The notes beneath the pieces are model-generated. The model saw nothing but the letters and a program-made list of their open reading frames with translations. It was not told the origin of the DNA and ran no database searches. DNA of 64,000 nt from Novosphingobium subterraneum (lineage in GTDB: Bacteria > Pseudomonadota > Alphaproteobacteria > Sphingomonadales > Sphingomonadaceae), in assembly GCF_000807925.1 (NCBI RefSeq), contig NZ_JRVC01000004.1, forward strand, positions 211,657 through 275,656, in the 5' to 3' direction. The position numbers and the translations under genes are program-made. Below are positions 26,587 through 35,208 of the stretch, one piece after another (the first letter of the stretch is position 1; the number at the start of each line of letters is the position of its first letter).

Positions 26587-26793
26587 TCATTTCGGAAGAC
26601 CTGCCAGCAACAGATCAAGCTGTCGCAATTCCTGGGCGACCGTGTCCTTCAGGCGTCGATGACGAACCTTGAGCAGCGCCAGCTCTTCGCCCGCTGCAGC
26701 CCCTGTGGTTCCCTGTTGCGCGACCGCTCCTTCGACCCGCATGAGCGCCTGCTCAAGCCGGTCCAGAGCGGCGCCGAGTGCTTCCGTCGCCAT
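26587..26793 (-). CDS. Small coiled-coil protein upstream of zapA (DUF4164-like)
   Basis: A 68-residue protein starting at MATEALGAALDRLEQAL; an in-frame ATG at 26835 would add 14 residues. Almost the whole length is heptad-like helix (LDRLEQALMRVEGAV ... LLKVRHRRLKDTVAQELRQLDLLL). It resembles the short DUF4164-type coiled-coil proteins that precede zapA in other Alphaproteobacteria. A role in division is a guess from position. It is divergent from tkt; the 220-base gap between them must hold both promoters, but I see no clear boxes. Confidence 0.65.
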   Translation of the reverse strand: MATEALGAALDRLEQALMRVEGAVAQQGTTGAAAGEELALLKVRHRRLKDTVAQELRQLDLLLAGLPK

Positions 26794-27013
26794 GGCTTGG
26801 CACGCTAGCACAATCGCATGGACGCGCAACACCATGGCAGGACTGCGCCGGGGAAAGTCGGGCGCAGAAGCTCACATTGTGCATCTGCAATAAAGAAGCC
26901 GCCCTGCCAGCCTTGACCCTTGGCCCTATGGTGACCAAAGAGACCCCGCTCCGAATCACCGGATTCATGCGGCCACAGCCGTTCGGCCGCTCGCAGGGAA
27001 GGGCTTTTTCAGC

Positions 27014-28981
27014 ATGACACGCGATTCCACCGCGCTGGCTCCCATGGCCAACGCGATCCGTGCGCTTGCCATGGACGCGGTTCAGGCAGCCAATTCCGGT
27101 CACCCCGGCATGCCCATGGGCATGGCCGACGTGGCGACGGTGCTGTGGACGCAGTTCCTGAAGCACGATCCTGCCGCGCCGAAGTGGTCCGACCGTGACC
27201 GCTTCATCCTGTCGGCCGGTCACGGCTCGATGCTGATCTATGCGCTCCTTCACCTGACGGGCTACGAAAGCCCGACGATGGAGGACATCCGCAAGTTCCG
27301 CCAGATCGACAGCGTCTGCGCCGGTCACCCCGAGAACTTCCTGATCCCGGGCGTCGAATGCACCACCGGCCCGCTGGGGCAGGGCCTTGCCATGGCCGTC
27401 GGCTTCGCGATGGCCGAGCGTCATCTCAACGCGCAGTTCGGTGATGACCTGGTTGACCACCACACCTGGGTTGTCGCCGGTGACGGGTGCCTCATGGAAG
27501 GCATCAACCACGAAGCCGTGGGCCTTGCCGGGACGCTCAAGCTCGGCCGCCTAAATGTCCTGTGGGACGACAACAAGATCACCATCGATGGCGACACGTC
27601 GCTGTCGACCAACGAAGACATCCTCGGACGCTACACTGCTTCAGGCTGGCACGTGACCTCGTGCGACGGTCATGACTTTGCCGACATCGCCCGCGCCCTT
27701 GCCGAAGCCAAGGCAGATCCGCGTCCGTCGCTGGTCGCCTGCCGTACGGTGATCGGCAAAGGTGCGCCCAACAAGCAGGGTGGCCACAACGTTCACGGCG
27801 CGCCGCTCGGCGCTGACGAAATCGCCGCCGCCCGCGAATATCTTGGTTGGACTTCGGCGCCGTTCGAAATCCCGGCAGATATCCTTGCCAACTGGCGCAC
27901 GTCGGCAGAAGCCGGCAAGGCCGCTCGCGCCGAGTGGGAAAAGCGCGCTGCAGCCAACCCGCAGTCCGCCGAACTCGCCCGCCGCATGGCAGGTGACCTT
28001 CCGGCCGATACAGGTTTCGATGCCTACATCCAGTCGCTGATCGCCACCCCGCCCAAGGTTGCGACCCGCAAGTCCAGCGAAATGGCGCTCGAGGCGTTCA
28101 CTGCAAACGTGCCCGAGATGGTCGGTGGTTCGGCGGATCTTACCGGTTCGAACAACACCAAGACCAAATCGACCGCCCCGTTCACGCCGGAAAGCTACGA
28201 CGGCCGCTATGTCTACTACGGCATCCGCGAGTTCGGCATGGCCGCCGCGATGAACGGCATGGCGCTGCACGGAGGAATCATTCCCTACGGCGGCACCTTC
28301 CTGGTGTTTTCCGACTATTGCCGCAACGCCGTGCGCATGTCGGCCCTGCAGCACGTTCGCGCGATCTACGTGTTCACCCACGATTCGATCGGGCTTGGCG
28401 AAGACGGCCCGACCCATCAGCCGGTCGAGCATGTCATGAGCCTGCGCATGATTCCGAACCTGCTGGTGTTCCGCCCGGCCGACGCCATCGAAACGGCGGA
28501 AGCGTGGGCCCTGGCGCTGGCCAACAAGGATCGCCCGTCGGTCCTCGCGCTGACCCGCCAGAACCTGCCGCCGGTCCGCTTCGACGCCGAAATGAAGAGT
28601 GCCAAGGGCGCCTATCGTCTCGTTTCGTCGTCGGCCGCACGCAAGGTCGTGCTGCTGGCAACTGGCTCCGAAGTCGAAGTGGCGATGAAGGTTGCTGCAG
28701 CTCTGGAAGAAAAGGGCCTCGGCGCCGACGTTGTCTCGGTTCCGTGCTGGGAACTGTTCGACGAACAGGACGCCGCCTACAAGGCAGACCTCCTGCCTGC
28801 AGACGCGCTCAAGGTGTCGATCGAGGCTGGCGTCACTCTTGGCTGGCAGAAGTATGTCGGTGATGGCCTGTCGATCGGCATCGATACCTTCGGCGCTTCG
28901 GCTCCGATCGACGCCCTCTATGATCACTTCGGCCTTACCGCCGAAAAGATTGTCCCGCAGATCCTCTCGCGGGTTTCGTAA
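27014..28981 (+). CDS. tkt: Transketolase
   Basis: A 655-residue ThDP enzyme moving two-carbon units between sugar phosphates in the pentose phosphate pathway and Calvin-type reactions. Typical motifs are NSGHPGMPMGMA, the ThDP motif GDGCLMEGINHEA with a downstream N, GEDGPTHQPVEH, and RPADAIETAEAW. Length is normal. It leads a plus-strand cluster with gap, a MOSC gene and pgk; 21 bases separate it from gap. Confidence 0.97.
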   Translation: MTRDSTALAPMANAIRALAMDAVQAANSGHPGMPMGMADVATVLWTQFLKHDPAAPKWSDRDRFILSAGHGSMLIYALLHLTGYESPTMEDIRKFRQIDSVCAGHPENFLIPGVECTTGPLGQGLAMAVGFAMAERHLNAQFGDDLVDHHTWVVAGDGCLMEGINHEAVGLAGTLKLGRLNVLWDDNKITIDGDTSLSTNEDILGRYTASGWHVTSCDGHDFADIARALAEAKADPRPSLVACRTVIGKGAPNKQGGHNVHGAPLGADEIAAAREYLGWTSAPFEIPADILANWRTSAEAGKAARAEWEKRAAANPQSAELARRMAGDLPADTGFDAYIQSLIATPPKVATRKSSEMALEAFTANVPEMVGGSADLTGSNNTKTKSTAPFTPESYDGRYVYYGIREFGMAAAMNGMALHGGIIPYGGTFLVFSDYCRNAVRMSALQHVRAIYVFTHDSIGLGEDGPTHQPVEHVMSLRMIPNLLVFRPADAIETAEAWALALANKDRPSVLALTRQNLPPVRFDAEMKSAKGAYRLVSSSAARKVVLLATGSEVEVAMKVAAALEEKGLGADVVSVPCWELFDEQDAAYKADLLPADALKVSIEAGVTLGWQKYVGDGLSIGIDTFGASAPIDALYDHFGLTAEKIVPQILSRVS

Positions 28982-29002
28982 TTCAAACAGGAGATACCTG
29001 AC

Positions 29003-30010
29003 ATGGCGATCAAGGTTGCAATCAACGGTTTCGGACGCATCGGGCGCAACGTCGCCCGCGCCATCCTCGAACGGCCCGATTGCGGCCTTGAGCTGGTCTC
29101 GATCAACGACCTGGCCGATGCCAAGGCCAACGCCCTGCTGTTCAAGCGCGACAGCGTCCACGGCGCGTTCGCGGGCGACGTTTCGGTCGACGGCAACGAT
29201 CTGATCGTCGATGGCAAGCGCATTCAGGTGACCGCCGAGAAGGACCCGGCCAACCTGCCTCACGCCGCCAACGGCATCGACATCGCGCTGGAATGCACCG
29301 GTTTCTTCACCGATCGCGCCGGCGGCCAGAAGCACCTCGATGCAGGCGCCAAGCGCGTGCTCATCTCGGCACCGGCCAAGGGTGTCGACCTGACCGTCGT
29401 CTATGGCGTGAACCACGACAAGCTGACCGGCGATCACCTGATCGTCTCGAACGCCTCGTGCACGACCAACTGCCTCGCGCCGATGGCCAAGGTCCTGCAT
29501 GAATCGATCGGCATCGAGCGTGGCCTGATGACCACGATCCACTCGTACACCAACGACCAGAAGATTCTCGACCAGATCCACAAGGACCCGCGTCGTGCCC
29601 GTGCCGCTGCCATGAACATGATCCCGACCAGCACCGGCGCCGCCGTTGCCGTGGGTGAAGTTCTGCCCGATCTCAAGGGCAAGCTCGACGGTTCGTCGAT
29701 CCGCGTCCCGACCCCGAACGTCTCGGTCGTTGACCTGACCTTCACGCCGAAGCGCGACACCACCGTCGAAGAAGTCAACGGGCTGCTCAAGGCCGCTGCC
29801 GAAGGTGCGCTGAAGGGCGTGCTGGGCTACACGGAAGAGCCGCTGGTCTCGATCGACTTCAACCACGATCCGCACTCGTCGACCATCGACAGCCTCGAGA
29901 CCGCCGTGCTTGAAGGCAAGCTGGTTCGCGTCCTGTCGTGGTACGATAACGAGTGGGGCTTCTCCAACCGCATGCTCGACACCGCGGGCGCAATGGCGAA
30001 GTTCCTCTGA
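29003..30010 (+). CDS. gap: Glyceraldehyde-3-phosphate dehydrogenase
   Basis: A 335-residue type I GAPDH. The dinucleotide motif [11 protein letters not shown] is at residues 7-17 and the catalytic Cys153 lies in [13 protein letters not shown], with the partner His later in the chain. [12 protein letters not shown] near the C-terminus is also diagnostic. An AGGAG ribosome site lies about eight bases before the ATG. It sits between tkt and the MOSC gene, in a glycolytic and pentose phosphate cluster. Confidence 0.97.
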   Translation: MAIKVAINGFGRIGRNVARAILERPDCGLELVSINDLADAKANALLFKRDSVHGAFAGDVSVDGNDLIVDGKRIQVTAEKDPANLPHAANGIDIALECTGFFTDRAGGQKHLDAGAKRVLISAPAKGVDLTVVYGVNHDKLTGDHLIVSNASCTTNCLAPMAKVLHESIGIERGLMTTIHSYTNDQKILDQIHKDPRRARAAAMNMIPTSTGAAVAVGEVLPDLKGKLDGSSIRVPTPNVSVVDLTFTPKRDTTVEEVNGLLKAAAEGALKGVLGYTEEPLVSIDFNHDPHSSTIDSLETAVLEGKLVRVLSWYDNEWGFSNRMLDTAGAMAKFL

Positions 30011-30022
30011 GGAACTGACGCG

Positions 30023-30493
30023 ATGAGCGGGCGTCTCGGAGGCATTGCACGGCATGACCGGCCGCGCGGGCCTATCGAGACGCTCGATCACGTTTCCGTC
30101 ACGCGCGAACTTGGTGTTCGCGGTGACCTGCGCGGGGCAATCCGTCCCGGCAAATCCGGTCGCAGGCAGGTCTCGCTGATGGAAGCCGAAAGCTGGGATG
30201 CCGCTCTGGCGGACCTCAAGCTGACCGCAGATGAAATGCTTCCCTGGCACGTGCGCCGAGCGAACCTGCTGGTCCGTGGCATCCGCTTGCCCCGCGAGGC
30301 TGGGAAGGTCATCGCCATTGGCAAGAGCCTGCGGATCGAGACAACCTGCGAATGCGACCCGTGCAGCCGCATGGACCAAATACTGCCCGGCCTGAAACTT
30401 GCGCTGATGCCTGACTGGCGCGGCGGGGTGCTCGGCCGGGTGATCAGCGATGGCGAAATTGCCGTCGGCGACGAAGTGAGGATCGAGGAATGA
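30023..30493 (+). CDS. MOSC domain protein
   Basis: A 156-residue stand-alone MOSC domain, the fold of the molybdenum-cofactor sulfurase C-terminus. Characteristic pieces are [24 protein letters not shown], and [16 protein letters not shown] with the conserved cysteine, ending in [21 protein letters not shown]. Such proteins are thought to handle sulfur or to act in N-oxide reduction; the exact role is unknown. It lies 12 bases after gap and overlaps the pgk start by ATGA, so it is embedded in the glycolytic operon. Confidence 0.85.
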   Translation: MSGRLGGIARHDRPRGPIETLDHVSVTRELGVRGDLRGAIRPGKSGRRQVSLMEAESWDAALADLKLTADEMLPWHVRRANLLVRGIRLPREAGKVIAIGKSLRIETTCECDPCSRMDQILPGLKLALMPDWRGGVLGRVISDGEIAVGDEVRIEE

Positions 30494-31677
30494 GCTTCAA
30501 GACTCTGGACGATATCGGCGATCTGACCGGCAAGACCGTGCTGGTTCGCGAGGACCTCAACGTGCCGATGCAGGACGGCGTGGTGAGCGACGACACGCGC
30601 CTTCGCGCCACCGTTGCCACGCTGAACGAGCTATCGGACAAGGGCGCCAAGGTTCTGGTGCTGGCGCATTTCGGCCGTCCGAAGGGGCAGCCTTCGGAAG
30701 AATTCTCGCTGAAGAAGCTGGCAGAGCCATTGTCTCACGTGCTGGGCCGCCCGGTCAGCTACATCGACTGGGAAGGCGACAAGGCTGCGGTCGCGGCACT
30801 TGCGCCGGGGGCTATCGCGGTGCTTGAAAATACCCGCTTCTTCGGCGGCGAGGAGAAGAACGATCCGGCTGTGATCGAGCGCTTCGCCAGCCTCGGCGAT
30901 ATCTACGTCAACGATGCCTTCTCGGCTGCACACCGCGCCCACGCCTCGACCGAAGGCCTGGCCCACGTGCTGCCCGCTTACGCTGGTCGCGCCATGGAGG
31001 CCGAACTCAAGGCTCTGCAGAAGGCCTTGGGCGAGCCGGAACGTCCGGTCGCGGCCGTTGTCGGCGGTGCCAAGGTCTCGACCAAGCTCGACGTGCTCAA
31101 GCATCTTGTGACCAAGGTCGATCACCTGATCATCGGTGGTGGCATGGCCAATACCTTCCTCGCCGCGCGCGGGGTCAATGTCGGCAAGTCGCTGTGCGAA
31201 CACGACCTGACCAACACCGCCGAGCAAATCCTCGACAATGCCGACAAGGCGGGCTGCACTGTCCACCTGCCCTACGACGTGGTTGTGTCCAAGGAATTCG
31301 CGGCCAACCCAGCCAGCTTGCGTACCTGCAACGTCCATGAGGTTGCCGAGGATGAGATGATCCTCGACGTGGGGCCTGCCGCCGTCGAGGCTCTGGGCGA
31401 CGCGTTGAAGACCTGCCGTACGCTGGTGTGGAACGGTCCGATGGGCGCGTTCGAGACCGAGCCGTTCGATGCGGCCACTGTCGCTCTGGCCAAGACGGCC
31501 GCTGCGCTGACAAAGGAAGGGTCGCTGGTTTCTGTTGCCGGTGGTGGAGACACTGTGGCCGCGCTCAACCACGCCGGTGTTGCCGCCGATTTCAGCTACA
31601 TATCGACGGCCGGCGGTGCGTTCCTCGAATGGATGGAAGGCAAGGAACTGCCGGGCGTGGCAGCCCTCGAACGCTAA
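30490..31677 (+). CDS. pgk: Phosphoglycerate kinase
   Basis: A 395-residue glycolytic kinase interconverting 1,3-bisphosphoglycerate and 3-phosphoglycerate with ATP. Motifs include [48 protein letters not shown], and the C-terminal nucleotide loop [11 protein letters not shown] with [13 protein letters not shown]. Its ATG overlaps the MOSC stop. A strong hairpin follows the stop codon. Confidence 0.97.
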   Translation: MSFKTLDDIGDLTGKTVLVREDLNVPMQDGVVSDDTRLRATVATLNELSDKGAKVLVLAHFGRPKGQPSEEFSLKKLAEPLSHVLGRPVSYIDWEGDKAAVAALAPGAIAVLENTRFFGGEEKNDPAVIERFASLGDIYVNDAFSAAHRAHASTEGLAHVLPAYAGRAMEAELKALQKALGEPERPVAAVVGGAKVSTKLDVLKHLVTKVDHLIIGGGMANTFLAARGVNVGKSLCEHDLTNTAEQILDNADKAGCTVHLPYDVVVSKEFAANPASLRTCNVHEVAEDEMILDVGPAAVEALGDALKTCRTLVWNGPMGAFETEPFDAATVALAKTAAALTKEGSLVSVAGGGDTVAALNHAGVAADFSYISTAGGAFLEWMEGKELPGVAALER

Positions 31678-31685
31678 AAAATTCC

Positions 31686-31719
31686 GGAGCGCGTGTTGCA
31701 CTGCGGCACGCGCTCCTTT
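31686..31719 (+). terminator. Terminator after pgk
   Basis: A perfect 10-bp stem (GGAGCGCGTG / CACGCGCTCC, loop of 11) starts eight bases after the pgk stop and runs into TTTA. It probably ends the tkt-gap-pgk transcript, perhaps incompletely. Confidence 0.7.
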
Positions 31720-31749
31720 ATGGCGCATAACCGCATAGGTATGCGCCAT
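31720..31749. promoter_or_regulatory. 10-bp inverted repeat containing operator copy 1
   Basis: ATGGCGCATA and TATGCGCCAT form a perfect 10-bp inverted repeat with a 10-base loop. The right half contains the 14-bp palindrome CGCATAGGTATGCG at 31732-31745, which recurs exactly at 31797-31810. Confidence 0.5.
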
Positions 31750-31752
31750 TTC

Positions 31753-31783
31753 AGACGCTCTTGGATCTTCGGGAGCGTCTTTC
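31753..31783 (+). terminator. Second hairpin in the pgk-fba gap
   Basis: AGACGCTC / GAGCGTCT forms an 8-bp stem with a 12-base loop, followed by TTC. It lies between the two operator copies. It may be a second terminator, an attenuator or part of a leader structure. Confidence 0.45.
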
Positions 31784-31796
31784 AAAAGCGCTTTTA

Positions 31797-31810
31797 CGCA
31801 TAGGTATGCG
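31797..31810. promoter_or_regulatory. Operator copy 2 upstream of fba
   Basis: CGCATAGGTATGCG, with 6-bp palindromic arms and a GG centre, is an exact copy of 31732-31745, 65 bases away. It lies 42 bases before the fba start, where a repressor or activator could act. Confidence 0.5.
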
Positions 31811-31852
31811 GAGACGGAATTCCGCCGTTTCTGCAAGGAACAGGACCCGCTG

Positions 31853-32758
31853 ATGAACACGACCGAAATGACCGCGAAGATGGCCTCCGGCAACGGCTTC
31901 ATTGCCGCACTTGACCAGTCGGGCGGTTCGACGCCGAAGGCTCTCAAGGGCTATGGCATCGAAGAAGGCGCGTGGGCCTCGGAAGAGGAAATGTTCGGCC
32001 TGATCCACGAGATGCGCGCCCGCATCATTCGTTCGGATGCTTTTTCGGGTGAGAAGGTCATCGGCGCCATCCTGTTCGAGCGTACGATGGACGGCACGGT
32101 TGATGGCAAGTCGGTTCCGCAGGCGCTGATCGAAAAGGGCGTCGTACCCTTCATCAAGATCGACAAGGGCCTCGAGGACGAGGCAAACGGCGTCCAGCTG
32201 ATGAAGCCGATGCCGACACTTGACGACCTGCTGACCCGTTCGAAGGCTCTGGGCGTCTATGGCACCAAGGAACGCTCGGTCATCAACTCGGCCAACCGCG
32301 AAGGCATTGCTGCCGTGGTTGCGCAGCAGTTCGAAGTCGGCAATCAAGTGCTCAGCCACGGCATGATGCCGATCATCGAGCCTGAGGTAAACATCAAGAG
32401 CGAGACCCGCGCCGAGTGCGACGCGATCCTGCTGGAAGAAATCCTCAAGAACCTCGATGCCCTGCCCGAAGGCACGCAGGTGATGCTCAAGCTGTCGCTG
32501 CCGATCGTGCCGTGCACGTTCGACCCGCTCGTCGCGCACCCCAAGGTGCTTCGCGTGGTGGCACTGTCGGGCGGATACAAGCGTCCCGAGGCTTGCGTCG
32601 AACTCGCCAAGAATACGGGCATCATCGCCAGCTTCAGCCGCGCCCTGCTTGAAGACTTGCGTCACCAGATGACCGACGCGGAATTCGACGCTTCGCTCGC
32701 TGCGGCAATCGACGAAATCTATACCGGCTCGACGCAGAAGACTCTCGTCGCCGCCTGA
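31853..32758 (+). CDS. fda: Fructose-bisphosphate aldolase, class I
   Basis: A 301-residue class I aldolase of the bacterial FDA type, cleaving fructose 1,6-bisphosphate through a Schiff base. Key motifs are AALDQSGGSTPKAL at the N-terminus, the Lys213 candidate in VMLKLSLP, and LSGGYKRPEACVELA. It needs no metal, unlike class II enzymes. It completes the tkt-gap-pgk-fba group but sits behind its own complex intergenic region, so it may be regulated separately. A strong terminator follows. Confidence 0.93.
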   Translation: MNTTEMTAKMASGNGFIAALDQSGGSTPKALKGYGIEEGAWASEEEMFGLIHEMRARIIRSDAFSGEKVIGAILFERTMDGTVDGKSVPQALIEKGVVPFIKIDKGLEDEANGVQLMKPMPTLDDLLTRSKALGVYGTKERSVINSANREGIAAVVAQQFEVGNQVLSHGMMPIIEPEVNIKSETRAECDAILLEEILKNLDALPEGTQVMLKLSLPIVPCTFDPLVAHPKVLRVVALSGGYKRPEACVELAKNTGIIASFSRALLEDLRHQMTDAEFDASLAAAIDEIYTGSTQKTLVAA

Positions 32759-32783
32759 TTACCGTTTGAGAGGACGGAAAGGC

Positions 32784-32819
32784 CACCCCGTCACCGGCAC
32801 AGCCGGGGCGGGGTGTTTT
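32784..32819 (+). terminator. Terminator after fda
   Basis: CACCCCG / CGGGGTG form the stem, with an inner CCGG / CCGG pairing, followed by TTTT: a strong intrinsic terminator 26 bases after the stop. Confidence 0.85.
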
Positions 32820-32828
32820 ATTGTGGGG

Positions 32829-33191
32829 TCATCGCGCGACGCTGAAGTGAAACAGGTAGTCCGATGGCTTCAGCTTCTTGCCAGCAAGACGGCCGGGCTC
32901 GACTGTATCGAGCATGATCCCATCGGTCGGCTCCCCAAGAGTGAAGCGCCTGGTCTCGAACGTGCCGCCGCGCTGCAGGGTTGCTTCGACGATCACGCGG
33001 CCAGCCCAGACGCAACGCGCATTCATCGGACAACGGCTGTCTTCGATCAGCGAATCGACCCGGATCTTGTCGGCGCCGACGAGTGTTGTCTGGCCAACCA
33101 TCGCGTTCCCATCGGTGCGTTCTGGTTTCGTGGTGGTGGCGCAGGCGGCAAGAGCAACCGCAGGGACAAGGGCAAGGAAGGCTTTGGTCAT
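32829..33191 (-). CDS. Small lipoprotein
   Basis: A 120-residue predicted lipoprotein. The start MTKAFLALVPAVALAACATTT gives a signal peptide with lipobox LAAC, and GGGGG lies just upstream. An open frame continues to 33377 but would bury the signal. The mature part contains SRCPMNARCVWAGRVIVEATL with two cysteines, plus a C-terminal beta-rich region. This SRCP...CVWAG pattern recurs in small bacterial lipoproteins of unknown function. It is convergent with fda and divergent from thiE. Confidence 0.75.
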   Translation of the reverse strand: MTKAFLALVPAVALAACATTTKPERTDGNAMVGQTTLVGADKIRVDSLIEDSRCPMNARCVWAGRVIVEATLQRGGTFETRRFTLGEPTDGIMLDTVEPGRLAGKKLKPSDYLFHFSVAR

Positions 33192-33271
33192 CCCCCGACA
33201 ATGCTCCCGCCGGATGAACCGTTCCGGAACCGAAGTTGCAGCAGCGGCGGCTAACCGATAAGGCGCGCGCC

Positions 33272-33916
33272 ATGGCAAAGCTTTCCTCCGAACTCTACCT
33301 GATCTCGCCCCTCGATGTTGCGGGCACTTTTCCTGACAGGCTCGTGCGCGCCCTTGATGCAGGGCCGGTGGCCGCATTCCAGTTCCGGGTGAAGGACGTG
33401 GACGAGCACGAGGCTGCGCGCCTTGCCGAGCCGCTCCAGCGCATCTGCGCGGACCGTGACGTGGCTTTCATCGTCAACGATTCGATCAGCCTGGCCAAGC
33501 GTCTCGGTGCCGACGGCGTGCACCTTGGGCAGGATGATGGTGACGTGAAGGACGCCCGCGACCGCCTAGGCCGTAATGCGCAGATTGGCGTTACCTGCCA
33601 CGACAGCCGGCATCTCGCCATGGACGCGGGCGAGGCGGGGGCGGACTATGTTGCCTTCGGCGCCTTCTTTCCTTCCAGCACCAAGGACACCAAGCACGTC
33701 GCCGGACTCGACCTCCTCGAATGGTGGCAGTCGATCTTCGAGCTGCCGTGCGTTGCGATCGGAGGAATCACGCCCCAGAATTGCGCGCCGCTGATACAGG
33801 CCGGCGCTGACTTCCTGGCGGTCAGCAATGCGGTGTGGGGTGGCGACGAAGTGGCCAACGTGGCAGCTTTCTTCGACGCCATCCGGGCAAATCCGCGACT
33901 GAACGAGGATAGCTGA
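33272..33916 (+). CDS. thiE: Thiamine-phosphate synthase
   Basis: A 214-residue TIM-barrel enzyme joining HMP pyrophosphate and thiazole phosphate. Diagnostic parts are QFRVKD, FIVNDSISLAKRLGADGVHLGQDD, and the C-terminal AIGGITPQN and GADFLAVSNAVW. The ATG at 33272 gives the expected N-terminus; an upstream in-frame start at 33236 adds 12 unlikely residues. Its product, ThDP, is the cofactor of transketolase and both E1 enzymes. Confidence 0.9.
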   Translation: MAKLSSELYLISPLDVAGTFPDRLVRALDAGPVAAFQFRVKDVDEHEAARLAEPLQRICADRDVAFIVNDSISLAKRLGADGVHLGQDDGDVKDARDRLGRNAQIGVTCHDSRHLAMDAGEAGADYVAFGAFFPSSTKDTKHVAGLDLLEWWQSIFELPCVAIGGITPQNCAPLIQAGADFLAVSNAVWGGDEVANVAAFFDAIRANPRLNEDS

Positions 33917-33971
33917 CGGAACCGGCGGCAAGGGCAGGGGGTTCTGGAGAGGAAATGTCTCCGGAGCGCCA

Positions 33972-35144
33972 ATGTCCCGTTTCAACCTAGCCGCGTCGTC
34001 CTTACTCGTACTGAGTGCCCTGAGCCTCAGCGCCTGCAATTCGAACAAGCCTGAACCAGCCCCGAGCGAGACGGTGGCAAGTACGCCTGCGTTCGCGGCT
34101 CCCATGGCGTCGAACGATCCCGCCCCGGGTCAGCCGCCACAACAGGAAGACGCGGCGCGTCCGGTCATGCAGGCGCAAGTAGTTTTGGAACGGCTCGGGT
34201 TCTCACCCGGCATCATCGACGGCAAGACCGGCCTATCGACGACAAATGCCGTGAGCGGTTTCCAGAAGGCAAACGACCTGCCTGTGACTGGCAAGTTCGA
34301 TGATGCCACGATGAAGGCCCTGTCGCGCTGGTCGAATATTGCGGCAACACGCGTCGTCACGATTCCCGAAGAGTTCGCCGCAGGCCGCTATGCACCGCTG
34401 CCCAAGGACCCGGCGCAGCAGGCCAAGCTTTCGGAAATCGGCTACACATCGCTCGAGGAGAAGCTGGCCGAGCGCTTTCATACCACGCCAGAGGTGTTGC
34501 GGGGATTGAATCCCGCCCTGGCGCAAGAAGCAGCAGCGCGCGAAGCTTCAATGAAAGAGCGCCAGACTCGCAACCCGCCCACAGCCGACACACCCCCGGT
34601 CGAACCGTACCGCGCCGGAATGCAGCTTCGCGTGCCTAACACCGGTGGCGACCGCCTTGATCCCGGCATGGTCGATAACAAGGGCTGGCTTTCGACACTG
34701 GCCATGCTTGGCGTGAGCGACGCTCAGCCTGAAGCTGCGCGCATCGTCGTCAGCAAGTCCATGGGGACTCTCGAAGCCTACGACAAGTCGGACAAGCTGG
34801 TGGCCGTCTTCACCGTGACAACCGGCTCTTCCCATGATCCACTGCCGCTCGGCGACTGGAAGATCAACGGAACGTCCTACAACCCCGAATTTTCTTACGA
34901 CGCCAGCCTGTTCTGGGACGTGCCCGACAGCAAGGGCGAACATCTCCTTCCGCCCGGACCGAACGGCCCCGTGGGCGTTGTCTGGATCGACCTTTCCAAG
35001 GAGCACTACGGCATCCACGGCACCCCTGAGCCGCAGACCATCGGACGCGCTGAAAGCCACGGCTGCGTTCGTCTGACGAACTGGGACGCAGCCCGGCTCG
35101 CGCAGATGGTAACGGGTGCGACGAAGGTTTCGTTTGTAAGCTGA
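33972..35144 (+). CDS. L,D-transpeptidase lipoprotein
   Basis: A 390-residue cell-wall enzyme. Residues 1-22 are a lipoprotein signal ending in LSLSAC. A peptidoglycan-binding domain (VLERLGFSPGIIDGKTG ... FQKANDLPVTGKFDDAT) comes next, then a LysM-like middle, and a YkuD catalytic domain with HGTPEP ... ESHGCVRLTNWDA, catalytic Cys365 preceded by His363. It is expected to form 3-3 peptide cross-links or anchor proteins to peptidoglycan in the periplasm. It follows thiE by 55 bases. Confidence 0.92.
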   Translation: MSRFNLAASSLLVLSALSLSACNSNKPEPAPSETVASTPAFAAPMASNDPAPGQPPQQEDAARPVMQAQVVLERLGFSPGIIDGKTGLSTTNAVSGFQKANDLPVTGKFDDATMKALSRWSNIAATRVVTIPEEFAAGRYAPLPKDPAQQAKLSEIGYTSLEEKLAERFHTTPEVLRGLNPALAQEAAAREASMKERQTRNPPTADTPPVEPYRAGMQLRVPNTGGDRLDPGMVDNKGWLSTLAMLGVSDAQPEAARIVVSKSMGTLEAYDKSDKLVAVFTVTTGSSHDPLPLGDWKINGTSYNPEFSYDASLFWDVPDSKGEHLLPPGPNGPVGVVWIDLSKEHYGIHGTPEPQTIGRAESHGCVRLTNWDAARLAQMVTGATKVSFVS

Positions 35145-35208
35145 TGCCGCTTCCCATGCGTGCTTCATCGTGCAAGACAGGCCACCTGTTACACCGGATG
35201 GAGCGGAA

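Noticed and set aside
27641..30379. A 912-codon open frame on the minus strand opposite tkt and gap
   Set aside because: It mirrors two well-supported conserved genes, has no recognisable domain, and such long antisense frames are common in GC-rich DNA with strong third-position bias.
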